A stretch of DNA of 64,000 nt from Dactylorhiza incarnata (lineage: Eukaryota > Streptophyta > Magnoliopsida > Asparagales > Orchidaceae): positions 9,280,001 through 9,344,000 of the forward strand of contig JAWHQI010000019.1 of the NCBI GenBank assembly GCA_033032865.1. Direction: 5' to 3'. Both the position numbers and the translations under genes were made by a program. Of the stretch, positions 22,885-33,044 are shown piece by piece. Each line of letters opens with the position of its first letter. Position 1 is the first letter of the stretch. The notes under the pieces were generated by a model. That model saw only the letters and a list, made by a program, of their open reading frames with translations. It did not search any database and was not told the DNA's origin.

Positions 22885-24178
22885 ATGTCGAAAAAGATGA
22901 GATGTTGGCTCGCCTAAAGGCTTCGCAAGCGGCCCAGAAGGGGAAGACCGTTGTTATCGCCTCCTGGAATTCCCCGCGACGCTCTCCGCCTCCGCCTTCC
23001 CTAAGGACGACAAAGGCTGTTCATCGCGCGGCTGGTGGGGGAGGTTCTTCTTCTTCGCCGCACTCTCCTGATGAGGGTCTTTCCTTGCAGGTATTATCGT
23101 CAAGCTTACCGATTCGATATTCTCTCCTTTAGACCATATTTATCCTATTCGCAGAATGACCTCCGGATGAGAGCGCCTCGGGAAGGCCTATCACAGAGAT
23201 CCACTTTCCTTCCACGGGTGGAGCTGACGTTCTTCTTGTGGATGCGAGGGCCGTCGGCTGACGGGACTCACCTTCGCAACGAGGTGAGCGCTTTACCACG
23301 TCTTCCTTCCCGTCTCTCGCCTCGTTAAATCATACCCACTTTCTGTGCAGTGTCCCCTATCGCGGTCCCAGAGGAACAAGTTCCTCCTCCGGCGGACTCG
23401 CCCCTCATGCCGAATCAAATAATCCTCACTCCTGGATTTGGCATCCTGGGTCAGAGGAGCCCAGGAGGGACGTTGATTGCCGAGCCCGGACTTGGCTCCA
23501 GAACCGCGCTCGCCCCTGGTCTGGGTAATGCCCTCAACTCTGCCTTTACTGAAGAATTCTGAGGCCTGCCGGGCACCTCCCGCCAGCGGCCCAGTACTCA
23601 AATTCCTCCATTAGGTTAGACTACCACCGCCAAGTGTTGTTTTTCACTTTGTCGCTGACTCCTGCTTCGCAGGTAATCCCACGACCCCTCTTTCCGAGTC
23701 AGAATCTGGAGCGTTGGAGATTTCTCCACCCCCCTCGCCAAGTCAGGTCGCCGACTTTCTGGGGGATCCCAGCAATCCAGAGCGGATGAAGAGGCGGGTC
23801 ACTGAGATATTCCAGAAGCATACCACCCTGCTGAGGGATCTTCATAAGCAGAATCGGCTGGATCGGCTCGCCAATGAAGAAAGGTTCGCCGCGATGGAGG
23901 ACGAGAACGCGCGCGTTCTCGCTGAGATACGGCCGACCGATCATGGTAGCGCGACCTCCCCCGGGGTGTATATTGCTCGTATCGATGACTACATGCGGCT
24001 GACGAGCCAGGAGAACCGGTCACTCCGCGAGTATCACTACCCGCGAGCCCCCCTCGCTCTGGTGTCCCGGGTTGCGGTCGCTGGAAATGGCTACGATATT
24101 AAGGACCCTAGTATTGCTTTTTATTGCTTTTCTTTCCCCCTCCTCTTCGATAGGAGGTGCTGCGAACATTTTTTATGA
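22885..24178 (+). pseudogene. TatA antisense gene 1 (unknown, intron-containing)
   Basis: Runs against the element, next to its 3' LTR. Comparison with TatB gives exons of about 22885-23090, 23155-23283, 23351 to about 23615, and from 23673. Donors are GTATTA and GTGAGC; acceptors are CGCAG, GTGCAG and CGCAG. The start ATGTCGAAAAAG has lost one base relative to TatB (ATGTCCAAAAAGGAAGAG), shifting the frame after four codons. Exon 3 has a TGA near 23561. Exon 4 encodes SPPPSPSQVADFLGDP followed by a probable coiled-coil (KHTTLLRDLHKQNRLDRLANEERFAAMEDENARV in pieces) to REYHYP, where the TatB frame stops; here the stop is changed and the frame runs on. Function unknown. Confidence 0.6.
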
Positions 24179-24476
24179 ATTTGTAATAATGGTACTTTGA
24201 CTCGCTTGCGAGCCCTTTATTTTTCCTGATCTCTTCTTTCACCCTACCTGGCTCGCTCTTGCGCGGATTGTGTTTGTGTTTTCTGTTACTCGCACTCGCG
24301 TACTGCCCCTGCTTTTTTATGATTTATTATTTAGCGCTAGCTCGCCAATGGGAGAAAGCTTCGACAGGGTGTCGACTCGCCGGGAGCGACTAGGATCCTT
24401 AGAGGCGGAAGAGTACCGCGCGAATCCACTATCCGCAGATACCGACGCTTCGGCTTCTTCCCGCCTTTTTTATTTC
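24179..24476. other. TatA spacer between antisense genes 1 and 2
   Basis: No gene. Contains CTCGC/GCGAG words and the probable 3' end of gene 1. Confidence 0.5.
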
Positions 24477-24484
24477 TATAAATA
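24477..24484 (+). promoter_or_regulatory. TATA box of TatA antisense gene 2
   Basis: TATAAATA in TTTCTATAAATAG, conserved in TatB at 55332-55339, about 130 bases before the ATG in both. Confidence 0.65.
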
Positions 24485-24607
24485 GCCGACCTTTTTTCCT
24501 TTCAACCACTGCATTACTGTTACTCCCTCGCGCTCTCTCTCCTTCTGTTTCTCTCACAGATCTAGCTCACCCTCGCGACCTTTGTGATTCTGCGGATCCC
24601 AGACACC

Positions 24608-26531
24608 ATGGTCGGCGAGGCGGAAGCTGAGGGGTGATCCAAGTGTGCCAGGGCCTTCCTTGACGGCATCTTCTATTGTGCCAGCCTTACAAAGGAGGAG
24701 TACCAGGCCGCCGCCGACCAGTTCATCCACTCCGGTTTTGTGGCTCGCTGCCCTACCGATAGGGATACCATCAGCGACCCGCACCCAGACGAGCTCGCGA
24801 TTCCCGTTGCCCACTTCGAAAATGGGTTGCGACTCCCACTCTGGCCGAAAGTGCGCTAGGTATATTTATTTCTCACCCCTTGTATCCCTGACTTGCTTTG
24901 TAAATGGCGCTTAAACTTTGTCGACCTTTCCAGGTGCTCAAGTATTTCGGCATTCTGCCGAGCCAACTAACGCCGAACGCGATCGCCATGGTGGTCGCGT
25001 TCGCTAGTTATCTCATGGCGGAGAGGATCGAGTTCAGCCTACTCGTCTTCCGCAAGGTCTTTTTGTTCCGCGCGTATAGGGACGGGACGGCTCACTTCGC
25101 GAGCCAGCATGTCACCATCTGCGAGACGGTGAACAAATCTCATTACTGGATGAAGAAGTTCGTCCTGGTGAAGAGTCCCTTCGGCAACGTCTCCTACGCC
25201 CCTACCCAGCGAGACGAGGCTGCCTATCGCCCTCCGACCTCGCTAGGGGGTTGTGATGCGGCCCTGTACCAGTACCTCAAGGGAAAAAACTTCGAGGTCG
25301 CCTTCCTTCGAGAGCGAGTGGACCTCCTGCCACCCGTCCTTCCGGGAGAAGGTTTGACTCGCACTCGTCAACTTTCTTATTCCCTCCTCCTTCGATCATC
25401 TAACGTTCCCCGCTATCTTTGCAGGAGAGCGTGAACTCCCCCTCAATCCACCTCATGCGCCTCCCTCTTCCCTCACCTCTAGCTCGCTCGCGCGCGTGGC
25501 CGCCGAGTCCTGCCGCGACGTCCCGAGTTCTTCGTCGGGAAGGAAGCGCCCTCCCCACCAACGCCGGCCTGCTTCGCAGGGGGCTGTGAAGAAGACCAAG
25601 AAGGCTCCCTCTGCTGCCAAGGCGAAGGAGGTCGTGGACCTGTCTGAGCCCGACCTCCCCTCTCCTTCTGCTGCGGATCAGGAGCTCGCCAAAGAGGGGG
25701 GCGAGCCAGGGGAGACGGCCGCCAGGACCAAGCCGTCGAGCCATACTAACTTCGGGCTCGGCATGAAGCTGGTGGATGCTGTCGGCGAACCGGTGCTCGC
25801 GTGGGACCCCGACCAGAACAAGGTTGCCTGCTCCTCTCTGCTCCCTTCCTGGGTAGAGGACGGCAAGGCCGGGGGTGAGGCGTTCGCCCTCGCCTTCGGC
25901 CTCTACGGTCGCGTAGACGCCTCCCTCTTTCGGTCCTTCATGCCGAGGGGGGTCGTATATGAGGCGATGCGAGCCCAATTCTGGGCGATGGAGCTAACCC
26001 ACATGGTGGGTCTCCAGTACCTCACGGCGGATAGGGAGATCAAGGAGCTCAACGTCGAGCTCCAGAAGTCCGCGGATGAAGTCGCGGAGCTCAAGGGGAA
26101 GGAGGCCTTATCAGAGGGCCTCCTCGCCAGTCTTCAAGGCAGACTGGTAAGTAGTGCTCTGCGAAAGTCTTTTTCAGTTCGGCTTCGCTCTTTTCTCACT
26201 AACCCGCCTTTTACAGGATGCCGAGTCCGTTAGCCAGCTTCACGCGCGGATTGCTGACTTGGAGCTGGAGAACACCTGCCTCAAGGCCTAGGTCCACGAC
26301 CTGACCTCGGCGGTGCTACCTCCCCCTCCTCCGCGAGTTGGGACTCGCGGTCTGTCGCGGGAAGAGAAGGAAGCTGATCGCAAGAGGTCGATGGAGATCT
26401 CGGAGCTCGTCCTCGACATTCTGAAGGGAGCGGGCATGATCATTCCCGACGCCATGGAGTTCACCGCGGAGGAAGTCGTCCCAGACTTGTTCGCGCCTAT
26501 CTCTGAGGCGGAGGGTCGAGAGAGCGATTGA
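24608..26531 (+). pseudogene. TatA antisense gene 2 (putative gypsy-type transposon domain protein)
   Basis: Four exons inferred: 24608-24860, 24934-25351, 25425-26146, 26217-26531, with GT donors (GTATAT, GTTTGA, GTAAGT) and AG acceptors (TTCCAG, TTGCAG, TTACAG), all in phase with TatB. Exons 1-2 carry NGLRLPL...VLKYFGILPSQLTPN, which I recognise as the plant putative gypsy-type transposon domain (Transposase_28), known from extra genes of Tat elements; its function is not established. Exon 3 begins with a basic/Pro linker (SGRKRPPHQ, KKTKKAPSAAKAK) and ends in a coiled-coil (KELNVELQKSADEVAELKG) that continues in exon 4. Stops: TGA after AEAEG, TAG at the exon 1 end (24858-24860), and TAG in exon 4 after CLKA. 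TatB has CGA, CAG and CAG there, so each is a C-to-T change. Confidence 0.7.
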
Positions 26532-27182
26532 AGAGCCGCCTGGCGAGCCGCCTTGATTTTTCTTTTTGTTGATAATGTAAAAGTTTTCCTTTCTTTTTGT
26601 TTCTGGCGAGACCGCCGCCGAATTGTAATCTTTTGTGGGGAATGAAAGGGAATGTTTTATCAATCTTTTCCTGTATTATCGTTTTATTTATGATTCGCAT
26701 GCGATCTTTTCTATTGTGCCCGCGCGGCCCTAATTTTCTTATGTTCGTGTCTGTAGATCTTCGTTCGGCGTTCGCGCTCGCCTCTCTTTTATTGGTAGCT
26801 TTTCCTCATTGCGTTGTGTCCAGGTCGCTCTCGCCTACCTTTCTTCTGCGGCGTTGTTAGGACTTAGGTCGTAGGGCCTTATCTCTGTTCGGGACGTTCC
26901 TCGCTGGATAGCCATACGGGAGGGGTCTACATTAGCCTGCCTCGTTGGCACTCGCCTCTTGCGAGCCCCCACCGCTATCCGCGGGTCACCGCGAGAATGG
27001 ACTTCTCCCGACTCACCTTCCTTATTCGCTTCGCTATCGTTCGCGAGTGACCTTGCGAGCCGCCGGCTCTATTGCCCTGCCGCGGATGACTCTCATGTGA
27101 GTGGACCTTCGGTCTCGCCTCACCCAGGTCTTGGGGTCGCTTGCGAGCCAAATCTCCTATCATGAGTATCTAATTTACCTGC
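26532..27182. other. TatA spacer between antisense gene 2 and tandem array
   Basis: No gene seen. Likely 3' untranslated sequence of gene 2, then GC-rich sequence with repeated CTCGC/GCGAG words. Confidence 0.5.
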
Positions 27183-27897
27183 CCAAACCACTTGTGACTT
27201 TGCCAGCCTCTCCAGAGATCAACCTGAACCCCCCGTCTGGTGAGAGCCCGGGAGCGGAATCAATCTGGGGCATTCCAGCACCAATACTTGTCACCTTGCC
27301 AGCCTCTCCAGAGATCAACCTGAACCCCTCGTCTAGTGAGAGCCCGGGAGCGGAATCGATTTGGGGCATTCCAGCACCAATACTTGTCACCTTGCCAGCC
27401 TCTCCAGAGATCAACCTGAACCCCCCGTCTAGTGAGAGCCCGGGAGCGGAATCGATCTGGGGCATTCCAGCACCAATACTTGTCACCTTGCCAGCCTCTC
27501 CAGAGATCAACCTGAACCCCCCGTCTAGTGAGAGCCCGGGAGCGGAATCGATCTGGGGCATTCCAGCACCAATACTTGTCACCTTGCCAGCCTCTCCAGA
27601 GATCAACCGGAACCCCCCGTCTAGTGAGAGCCTGGGAGCGGAATCGATCCGGGGCATTCCAGCACCAATACTTGTCACCTTGCCAGCCTCTCCAGAGATC
27701 AACCTGAACCCCCGTCCAGTGAGAGCCCGGGAGCGGAATCGATCTGGGGCATTCCAGCACCAATACTTGTCAACTTGCCAGCCTCTCCAGAGATCAACCT
27801 GAGCCCCCCGTCTAGTGAGAGCCCGGGAGCGGAATCGATCTGGCGCATTCCAGCACCAATACTTGTCACCTTGCCAGCCTCTCCAGAGATCAACCTG

Positions 27898-27930
<33 letters not shown>

Positions 27931-28241
27931 TCTAGTGAGAGCCCGGGAGCGGAATCAATCTGGGACATTCCATCACCAATACTTGTCACCTTGCAGCCTC
28001 TCCAGAGATCAACCTGAACCCCCCGTCTAGTGAGAGCCCGGGAGCGAAATTGATCTGGGGCATTCCAGCACCAATACTTGTCACCTTACCAGCCTCTCCA
28101 GAGATCAACCTGAACCCCCCGTCTAGTGAGAGCCCGGGAGCGGAATCGATCTGGGGCATTCCAGCACCAATACTGGTCACCTTTCCAGCCTCTCCAGAGA
28201 TCAACCTGAACCCCCCGTCTAGTGAGAGCCTGGGAGCGGAA
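27183..28241. repeat. TatA tandem array, 96-bp units, part 1
   Basis: About 11 units with a 96-bp period (unit starts GCCTCTCCAGAGATCAACC at 27206, 27302, 27398 and so on). Units are very similar; one carries a 30-base poly(C). The array is broken at 28241 by AthB and resumes at 34643. Open frames through it, on both strands, are a by-product of 96 being a multiple of three. Confidence 0.95.
27900..27929. repeat. Poly(C) run of 30
   Basis: An expansion of the CCCCCC present in each 96-bp unit. Confidence 0.9.
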
Positions 28242-29849
28242 TGATGAGTCCTGATCATATACACTTTTATGGACTCATCTGGGCCATCTATTTAGTCTTT
28301 TCACTGCACTTTAGCCCTGTTTTAGCTCATATTGGTCATTCTATGCTAGGTGCACTTATAGGCCCTATTTGGTGTAATTTCGTATCTTCCTTTGTTATTA
28401 GTTTTCTTGCGATGTTAAGTCCCACTTTCAGTGGCTAGACTGGTGTCGTACGCTGGAACAGATGTCGTGCAGGTGTTTCCGGTGCAATTCTGCACAGGAA
28501 CACTGCGCACGATCACCGGTTCTATTGCGCACGACCACTGGTCGTGCGCCACTGATCGTGTGCACTTAACCCTTTTTTATGAGTTCTGTTTGGTGCAGTG
28601 TGCACGACCACCTACGATAGTGCGCACGACCACCGGTCGTGCGCCACTGGTCGTGCGAACATTTTATTTTATAATTTCTGTCTTTGCAGGCTCCGTCCAG
28701 GCAGAGCGCACGATCACAGGATTCTAGTGCGCACGACCACTGGTCGTGCGCCAATGACCGTGCGCACTGTTTATTCCAGCGCCTATAAAATGACCTGCTC
28801 GCGATTTTAGGTCAAGCCCCGATTTTCTTCCGCCGTTTTCCGCCTGGTTCCGTCCAGATTCGCCCCTCCACCGTCGCCCACCATATGGAGGTGCTCCGGG
28901 CTTGTTCTTCACGCCAATCTTGAGCCGGAGTTTCCTCTCGGCCTCCTCCTTCATCCAAGAGCTTCAAAGGAAGACCTAGCCTCCATTGCCATCAAGCAAG
29001 AGGAAGTTTGCAACCTCAACCGGATCGTGACACGAAGAAGACGGGTCCATTGGAGAGTCGTGACAGCTCTCTCTACCCCGAACGTAGTTGCGGACCGAGC
29101 TTGGACGCGGATTGACAACCCGGCGATTCCAACCGTGAATCTACAACGAGACTTCGGATTCGGTCGATTTCTTGCCTTATTCTTCTCTTATTGATTGTTG
29201 TAATAGCTCGATCTATATATTTTGATGAAGTTGCACTTAGACTTGCTTCTATTTATATAGATTTCATGTTTGTGTAAAATGCTTTTGTGGTCTATGTGTT
29301 TATGAGGAGCGCCACCATCCATTTTCCACTTCACCGCCGCGTTCGTGTGCCGCACTAGCAATTGCTAGTGGCGTGCTTGTCGAAGAGGTGCTTACGACCC
29401 TCATTCCGTTAGCCTACTCGCCCATCCGCCTACCGAAGCGTGGCATCGCGGCCCGTATTCCATCCCGCCTAACGAAGCAGTGCGCTCAAGGCCTGCATAG
29501 TTCGATCTGTTTGCCTACTCGTCCATCCGCCCTTTCGACGCAGCGCGCTCAAGGCCTGCCTAGTCTCCATCCCGCCAAGCGAAGCATTGCATAGCGGCAT
29601 TGCATAGGAGTAATTGATAGCTTTTATTTTATTTTCCAAAAGCCAACCCAATTCCCCCGCATTCCATCCGATTTAAGGACTTCAATCTCAAGTCCTTCCT
29701 CGAAACCTAACTCCACCTTACTGTGTTCCTTGAGAGATTCGATACTCGGGGATTACTCCTCGTTTTATATTACTTGAACGATCGGTACACTGCCGTTTCG
29801 TGCCGCAGTCTAGCCACCATCTATAGTGGTGTGTAGGATTTGCGCATCA
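28242..29849 (+). repeat. AthB 5' LTR
   Basis: 1608 bases, TGATGAGTCCTG to GCGCATCA. The GCGCACGACC palindrome cluster is at about 28502-28765 and TATAAAA at 28784-28790. Confidence 0.95.
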
Positions 29850-29855
29850 AGTTTT

Positions 29856-29873
29856 TGGCGCCGTTGCCGGGGA
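29856..29873 (+). other. AthB primer binding site (tRNA-Asp)
   Basis: TGGCGCCGTTGCCGGGGA, identical to AthA. Confidence 0.9.
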
Positions 29874-30106
29874 ACACAGACGTGTGAGTTTTCTTGAGAG
29901 GGAGAGCCGAGAGATAGTAGTTCTTCCAGTGAGTATAGCCGCCTTTTTAATTTTAGTTTGCTTTTTACATATTTACTGCTTGTTTTTATTTTTTTCCCTC
30001 TTATTTTAAAGTTTTAGGCAAGTCTAATCCAAGAAGTTTTATTAGTTTGTGTAGATTTTCTTGCAAAGAATTTCAGCCTCTTTATATCTGCTTTTTTTTA
30101 TTGATA

Positions 30107-31144
30107 ATGTCGTCATGGGATATTTCACCTAGCTTTAATGACAAGATGGTTTATTATTTGGACCAAATGAATGAGTTAAATGCTAGGCAGTGTAGGAACA
30201 TTGTTTGCTTGTTGTGTCGAGGAGAGGGTCATGAATTGAAGGACTGTCCGCGTCTTTTCAATCCTGACCGCCGCTCCTCCACTCATGACGACATTGTCCC
30301 TATCACTCATTCTTTACCCATGGAGGCAATTGTGCCCTCTACCCCTGAGCTTGTCTCGTGCACGGACTCCTCACTCCCTGTGTGTGGCTTCACTCCTAGT
30401 GATGATGATCACTCATCTGTTAGCCAACAAGGAGAGGAATGGGAGCTCCTAGATGCACCTGAGGATGATGAGGAAAGTACTCTTTCCATCGGGGAGGCTT
30501 TAGCAGATCTTTTTGCGGAGGAACCGAATATTTTTGTCCCTCCAGTTTCTTTGCAAGATTTTTCTACACATATTCTTCATGATCCTATCGAAGTAAAGGA
30601 GCTGGGTGATGCTTCTGACTCGGAGGGTGCTCCAAAGTGGGATGAGGATGTCATTTTCCCTGAGGGGGAGAATGAATACTTTGAACACGATGATGCACCT
30701 CGGTGGGATGAGGAGGATACTCTCTCTGATGAGGAGGTTTGCACTTCTTCATGGGACAAGGAGGTCCAAATCACCACTGAGGCTCCTGAGTTCTCAAGTT
30801 CCCCTTGCTATGATATTTACAATGATGATAGTGATCTATCCTTGGATCTTGCTGGGAGTGAGACCGGGATCACTCCACCGATTGATGTTTATTTATGTTC
30901 TTCGTCTTCTTTATTTCTGGACCCCCCTTCTTCTTTTGAGCCTGTGCAGGTTGAGTCTTTACAGGTGCCCCAGGAGGACTTGGAGCTTTTTGCTCGAGTC
31001 AATGATGAGAGTATCCTCTCATGTGAGGAGGTTTATTCCCCCTCCGTTGAGGAAGCTCCACTCATTGCCTTTTCCTCCTGCTGCCTCCCTGTTGACGATA
31101 CCTTGCTAGGCAAGGATGTGTTTTGTGAGATGAGTGAGGACTAG
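30107..31144 (+). CDS. AthB zinc-knuckle gag-like protein
   Basis: I prefer the ATG at 30107 (MSSWDISPSF); an upstream in-frame ATG at 30047 adds a hydrophobic leader-like stretch that is probably untranslated. One zinc knuckle CLLCRGEGHELKDC lies near residue 34. The middle is strongly acidic with repeated GAPKWDEDV/DAPRWDEED units, and the C-terminal part is conserved with AthA (SETGITPP, VPQEDLE, LSCEEV, LLGKDVF). It ends at TAG 31142-31144, but the same frame stays open and conserved with AthA for 53 more codons to TAG 31304-31306 (LYPLPV ... HFSFHRPIS). AthA has a sense codon at that point, so this is either a recent nonsense change or a readthrough stop. Confidence 0.6.
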   Translation: MSSWDISPSFNDKMVYYLDQMNELNARQCRNIVCLLCRGEGHELKDCPRLFNPDRRSSTHDDIVPITHSLPMEAIVPSTPELVSCTDSSLPVCGFTPSDDDHSSVSQQGEEWELLDAPEDDEESTLSIGEALADLFAEEPNIFVPPVSLQDFSTHILHDPIEVKELGDASDSEGAPKWDEDVIFPEGENEYFEHDDAPRWDEEDTLSDEEVCTSSWDKEVQITTEAPEFSSSPCYDIYNDDSDLSLDLAGSETGITPPIDVYLCSSSSLFLDPPSSFEPVQVESLQVPQEDLELFARVNDESILSCEEVYSPSVEEAPLIAFSSCCLPVDDTLLGKDVFCEMSED

Positions 31145-31306
31145 GCCTCCTCCTCTTCTTACATTCTCTACCCTCTACCTGTGAGGAGCAGGTATCTATA
31201 TTTAGGTAGAGGGGTGACTGCTCTGTCTCCGTATCGGTACCCGCTACCGATGCGCATATTAGAACAGTTACCTGTGCACTTTTCTTTTCATAGGCCTATA
31301 AGCTAG

Positions 31307-33031
31307 AACTGTACAAAATCTGAATAAGTCGTGCTGGGATGACAATAACCCCAGTAGTTATCTTACTTTTCATGCATTTTATTTTATTCAATCCTGTTTA
31401 GTTAGCTGTAGTATTGTAGTTTATCTTTTTCTTTTTCTTTTGTTTTTGCGGAGCTGACCCCTGCAGGTATCTTTTTCTGGATGGCGGATGCTGCAGTTTT
31501 GTCTTAGCTTACACGCCAATCTTCTGGTGTGCTCATTTCTGAGCACTGGGTACTCTCTTTCCCTAGCCTTTTCTGATTTTCATGTCATATATTTTGTGGA
31601 TTGTTTAGTTTAAGTCTGGGGGAGAGTAGTTTTGTTTACCCGCTCACGTGCACTATTGCACTGCATGCTAGAAGATTTCATTTAACATGTTTTGTTTATT
31701 TTCTTTGCACACCACAGCACCCACTTGAGCGCGTACTCATCTGTATGCAAGCTCTGTAGTGAATTTAATTCTTCTGCTTATGTGGGAAAATCTAGGTGAT
31801 GGCTTAGGACTATGTAGCAGAGTAAAATGTTGACTCTAGTAGTGCTCTTAGTCGAGTGCTCGGTTGCATAGAAATTTGTGTAGAGTAGACTTCTCTTTAT
31901 ACTTATGGTTTTAAATTTTTCTTATTAGTGTAAATGTTGTTTACTCTACTCAAATGGTGAATTCGGTGGAATCAAACGGTAGCATAGGGATGTGTGTAAA
32001 CGATCGCTAGATTCGTATTGCTTGAGTCGGGAGAAAGGAGAATCTTTCTCGGTGGCTAGAACTTGCCCCAAGCGATTCTTGAAGCATGGGTATACGGTCA
32101 GTCAATCGCGTGAATGTGATATAGGCCATCATTTTGGCCCGGTTGAGCCTTTGTGCCTATCCCTACCGCTATATCCTCGCTAGCCCAGTTGTGCCTACCC
32201 GTTCTTTGATTCAGCCCCACTTTTATTTCACCAAAGCCCAAAAGCCAATCCTAGTCGCACACCCAAATCTGAGCTTTAGCTGTTTATTATTTTCATGAGT
32301 TGGGTTGTTGATGTGGTAATATGTTTGTGAAGATGTGGATGTGTCCTTTTGTTTATTTGCTGAAAATGATAAGAAAAGAAAAAAAAATGAGAAAAAGAAA
32401 AGAAGTTAAAAAGAAAGGAAAGAGAAGGAGTGTTTAATTGAGAATCTTTATGTTTAGATTTATGTTTGGGAGTAGGCGGTGCACGCACCCATGCTGTTAA
32501 GTCCAAGTCTGGGGGTGTTGTGTACCCGCGTGTTTGTGTGGTGAACGAGAATAATTTCTGCATAAGCTCATTGGGGTTTAGTGCTTGAGCCGTCGTTTTT
32601 ATCTTTGTTTTTCCTCACCTAAACCCAAGCCCCATTTAAAACCTAAAGTCCTATTGATTCACGCATTTGAGTCAAACCAGTGCCGTGGAGAGAATGTGAC
32701 CGGGCAAGCCTATGGTCACCGACACCGATGGATTTCGGTGGAGTTTATCCGGCACCCCAATCTTGAGCAATGCTCATCTCAGCGTTTAGTTTACTTTCTC
32801 CGTATGCGTGACCGAATGATTCACCGTTGTTCACCATTTTGAGTAGTTGTAATATGCTTTTACTCTTTTAGAAATATATAGACTATTTATATAATCAGAA
32901 ATCTTCTCTACCATTCTTCTTATGCACGTGAGCATGCGACTTCGCATGGTACTCTGTATTGTAGTTTTAAGCCATCTACTTTTCTTTCCCCGTTCGCATG
33001 GAATTTGTTTGCTCGGGACGCGCAAACAGGT
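31307..33031 (+). other. AthB conserved non-coding internal region
   Basis: Same blocks in the same order as AthA 17563-19302, including a small CTGGG/CCCAG stem (about 31334-31356), purine tracts at about 31614-31627 and 32506-32518, and an A/G-rich run at about 32370-32430. No gene. Confidence 0.65.
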
Positions 33032-33044
33032 AAGTCTGGGGGTG
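33032..33044 (+). other. AthB polypurine tract
   Basis: AAGTCTGGGGGTG directly before the 3' LTR. Confidence 0.85.

Noticed and set aside
27183..28241. Regularly spaced repeats suggestive of a CRISPR array
   Set aside because: The whole 96-bp unit is repeated, there are no unique spacers, and the setting is a plant retrotransposon.
27175..28264. Long open frames on both strands through the tandem array
   Set aside because: 96 is a multiple of three, so any open unit stays open. The predicted peptides are simple repeats of the unit with no domain and are absent in TatB frames.
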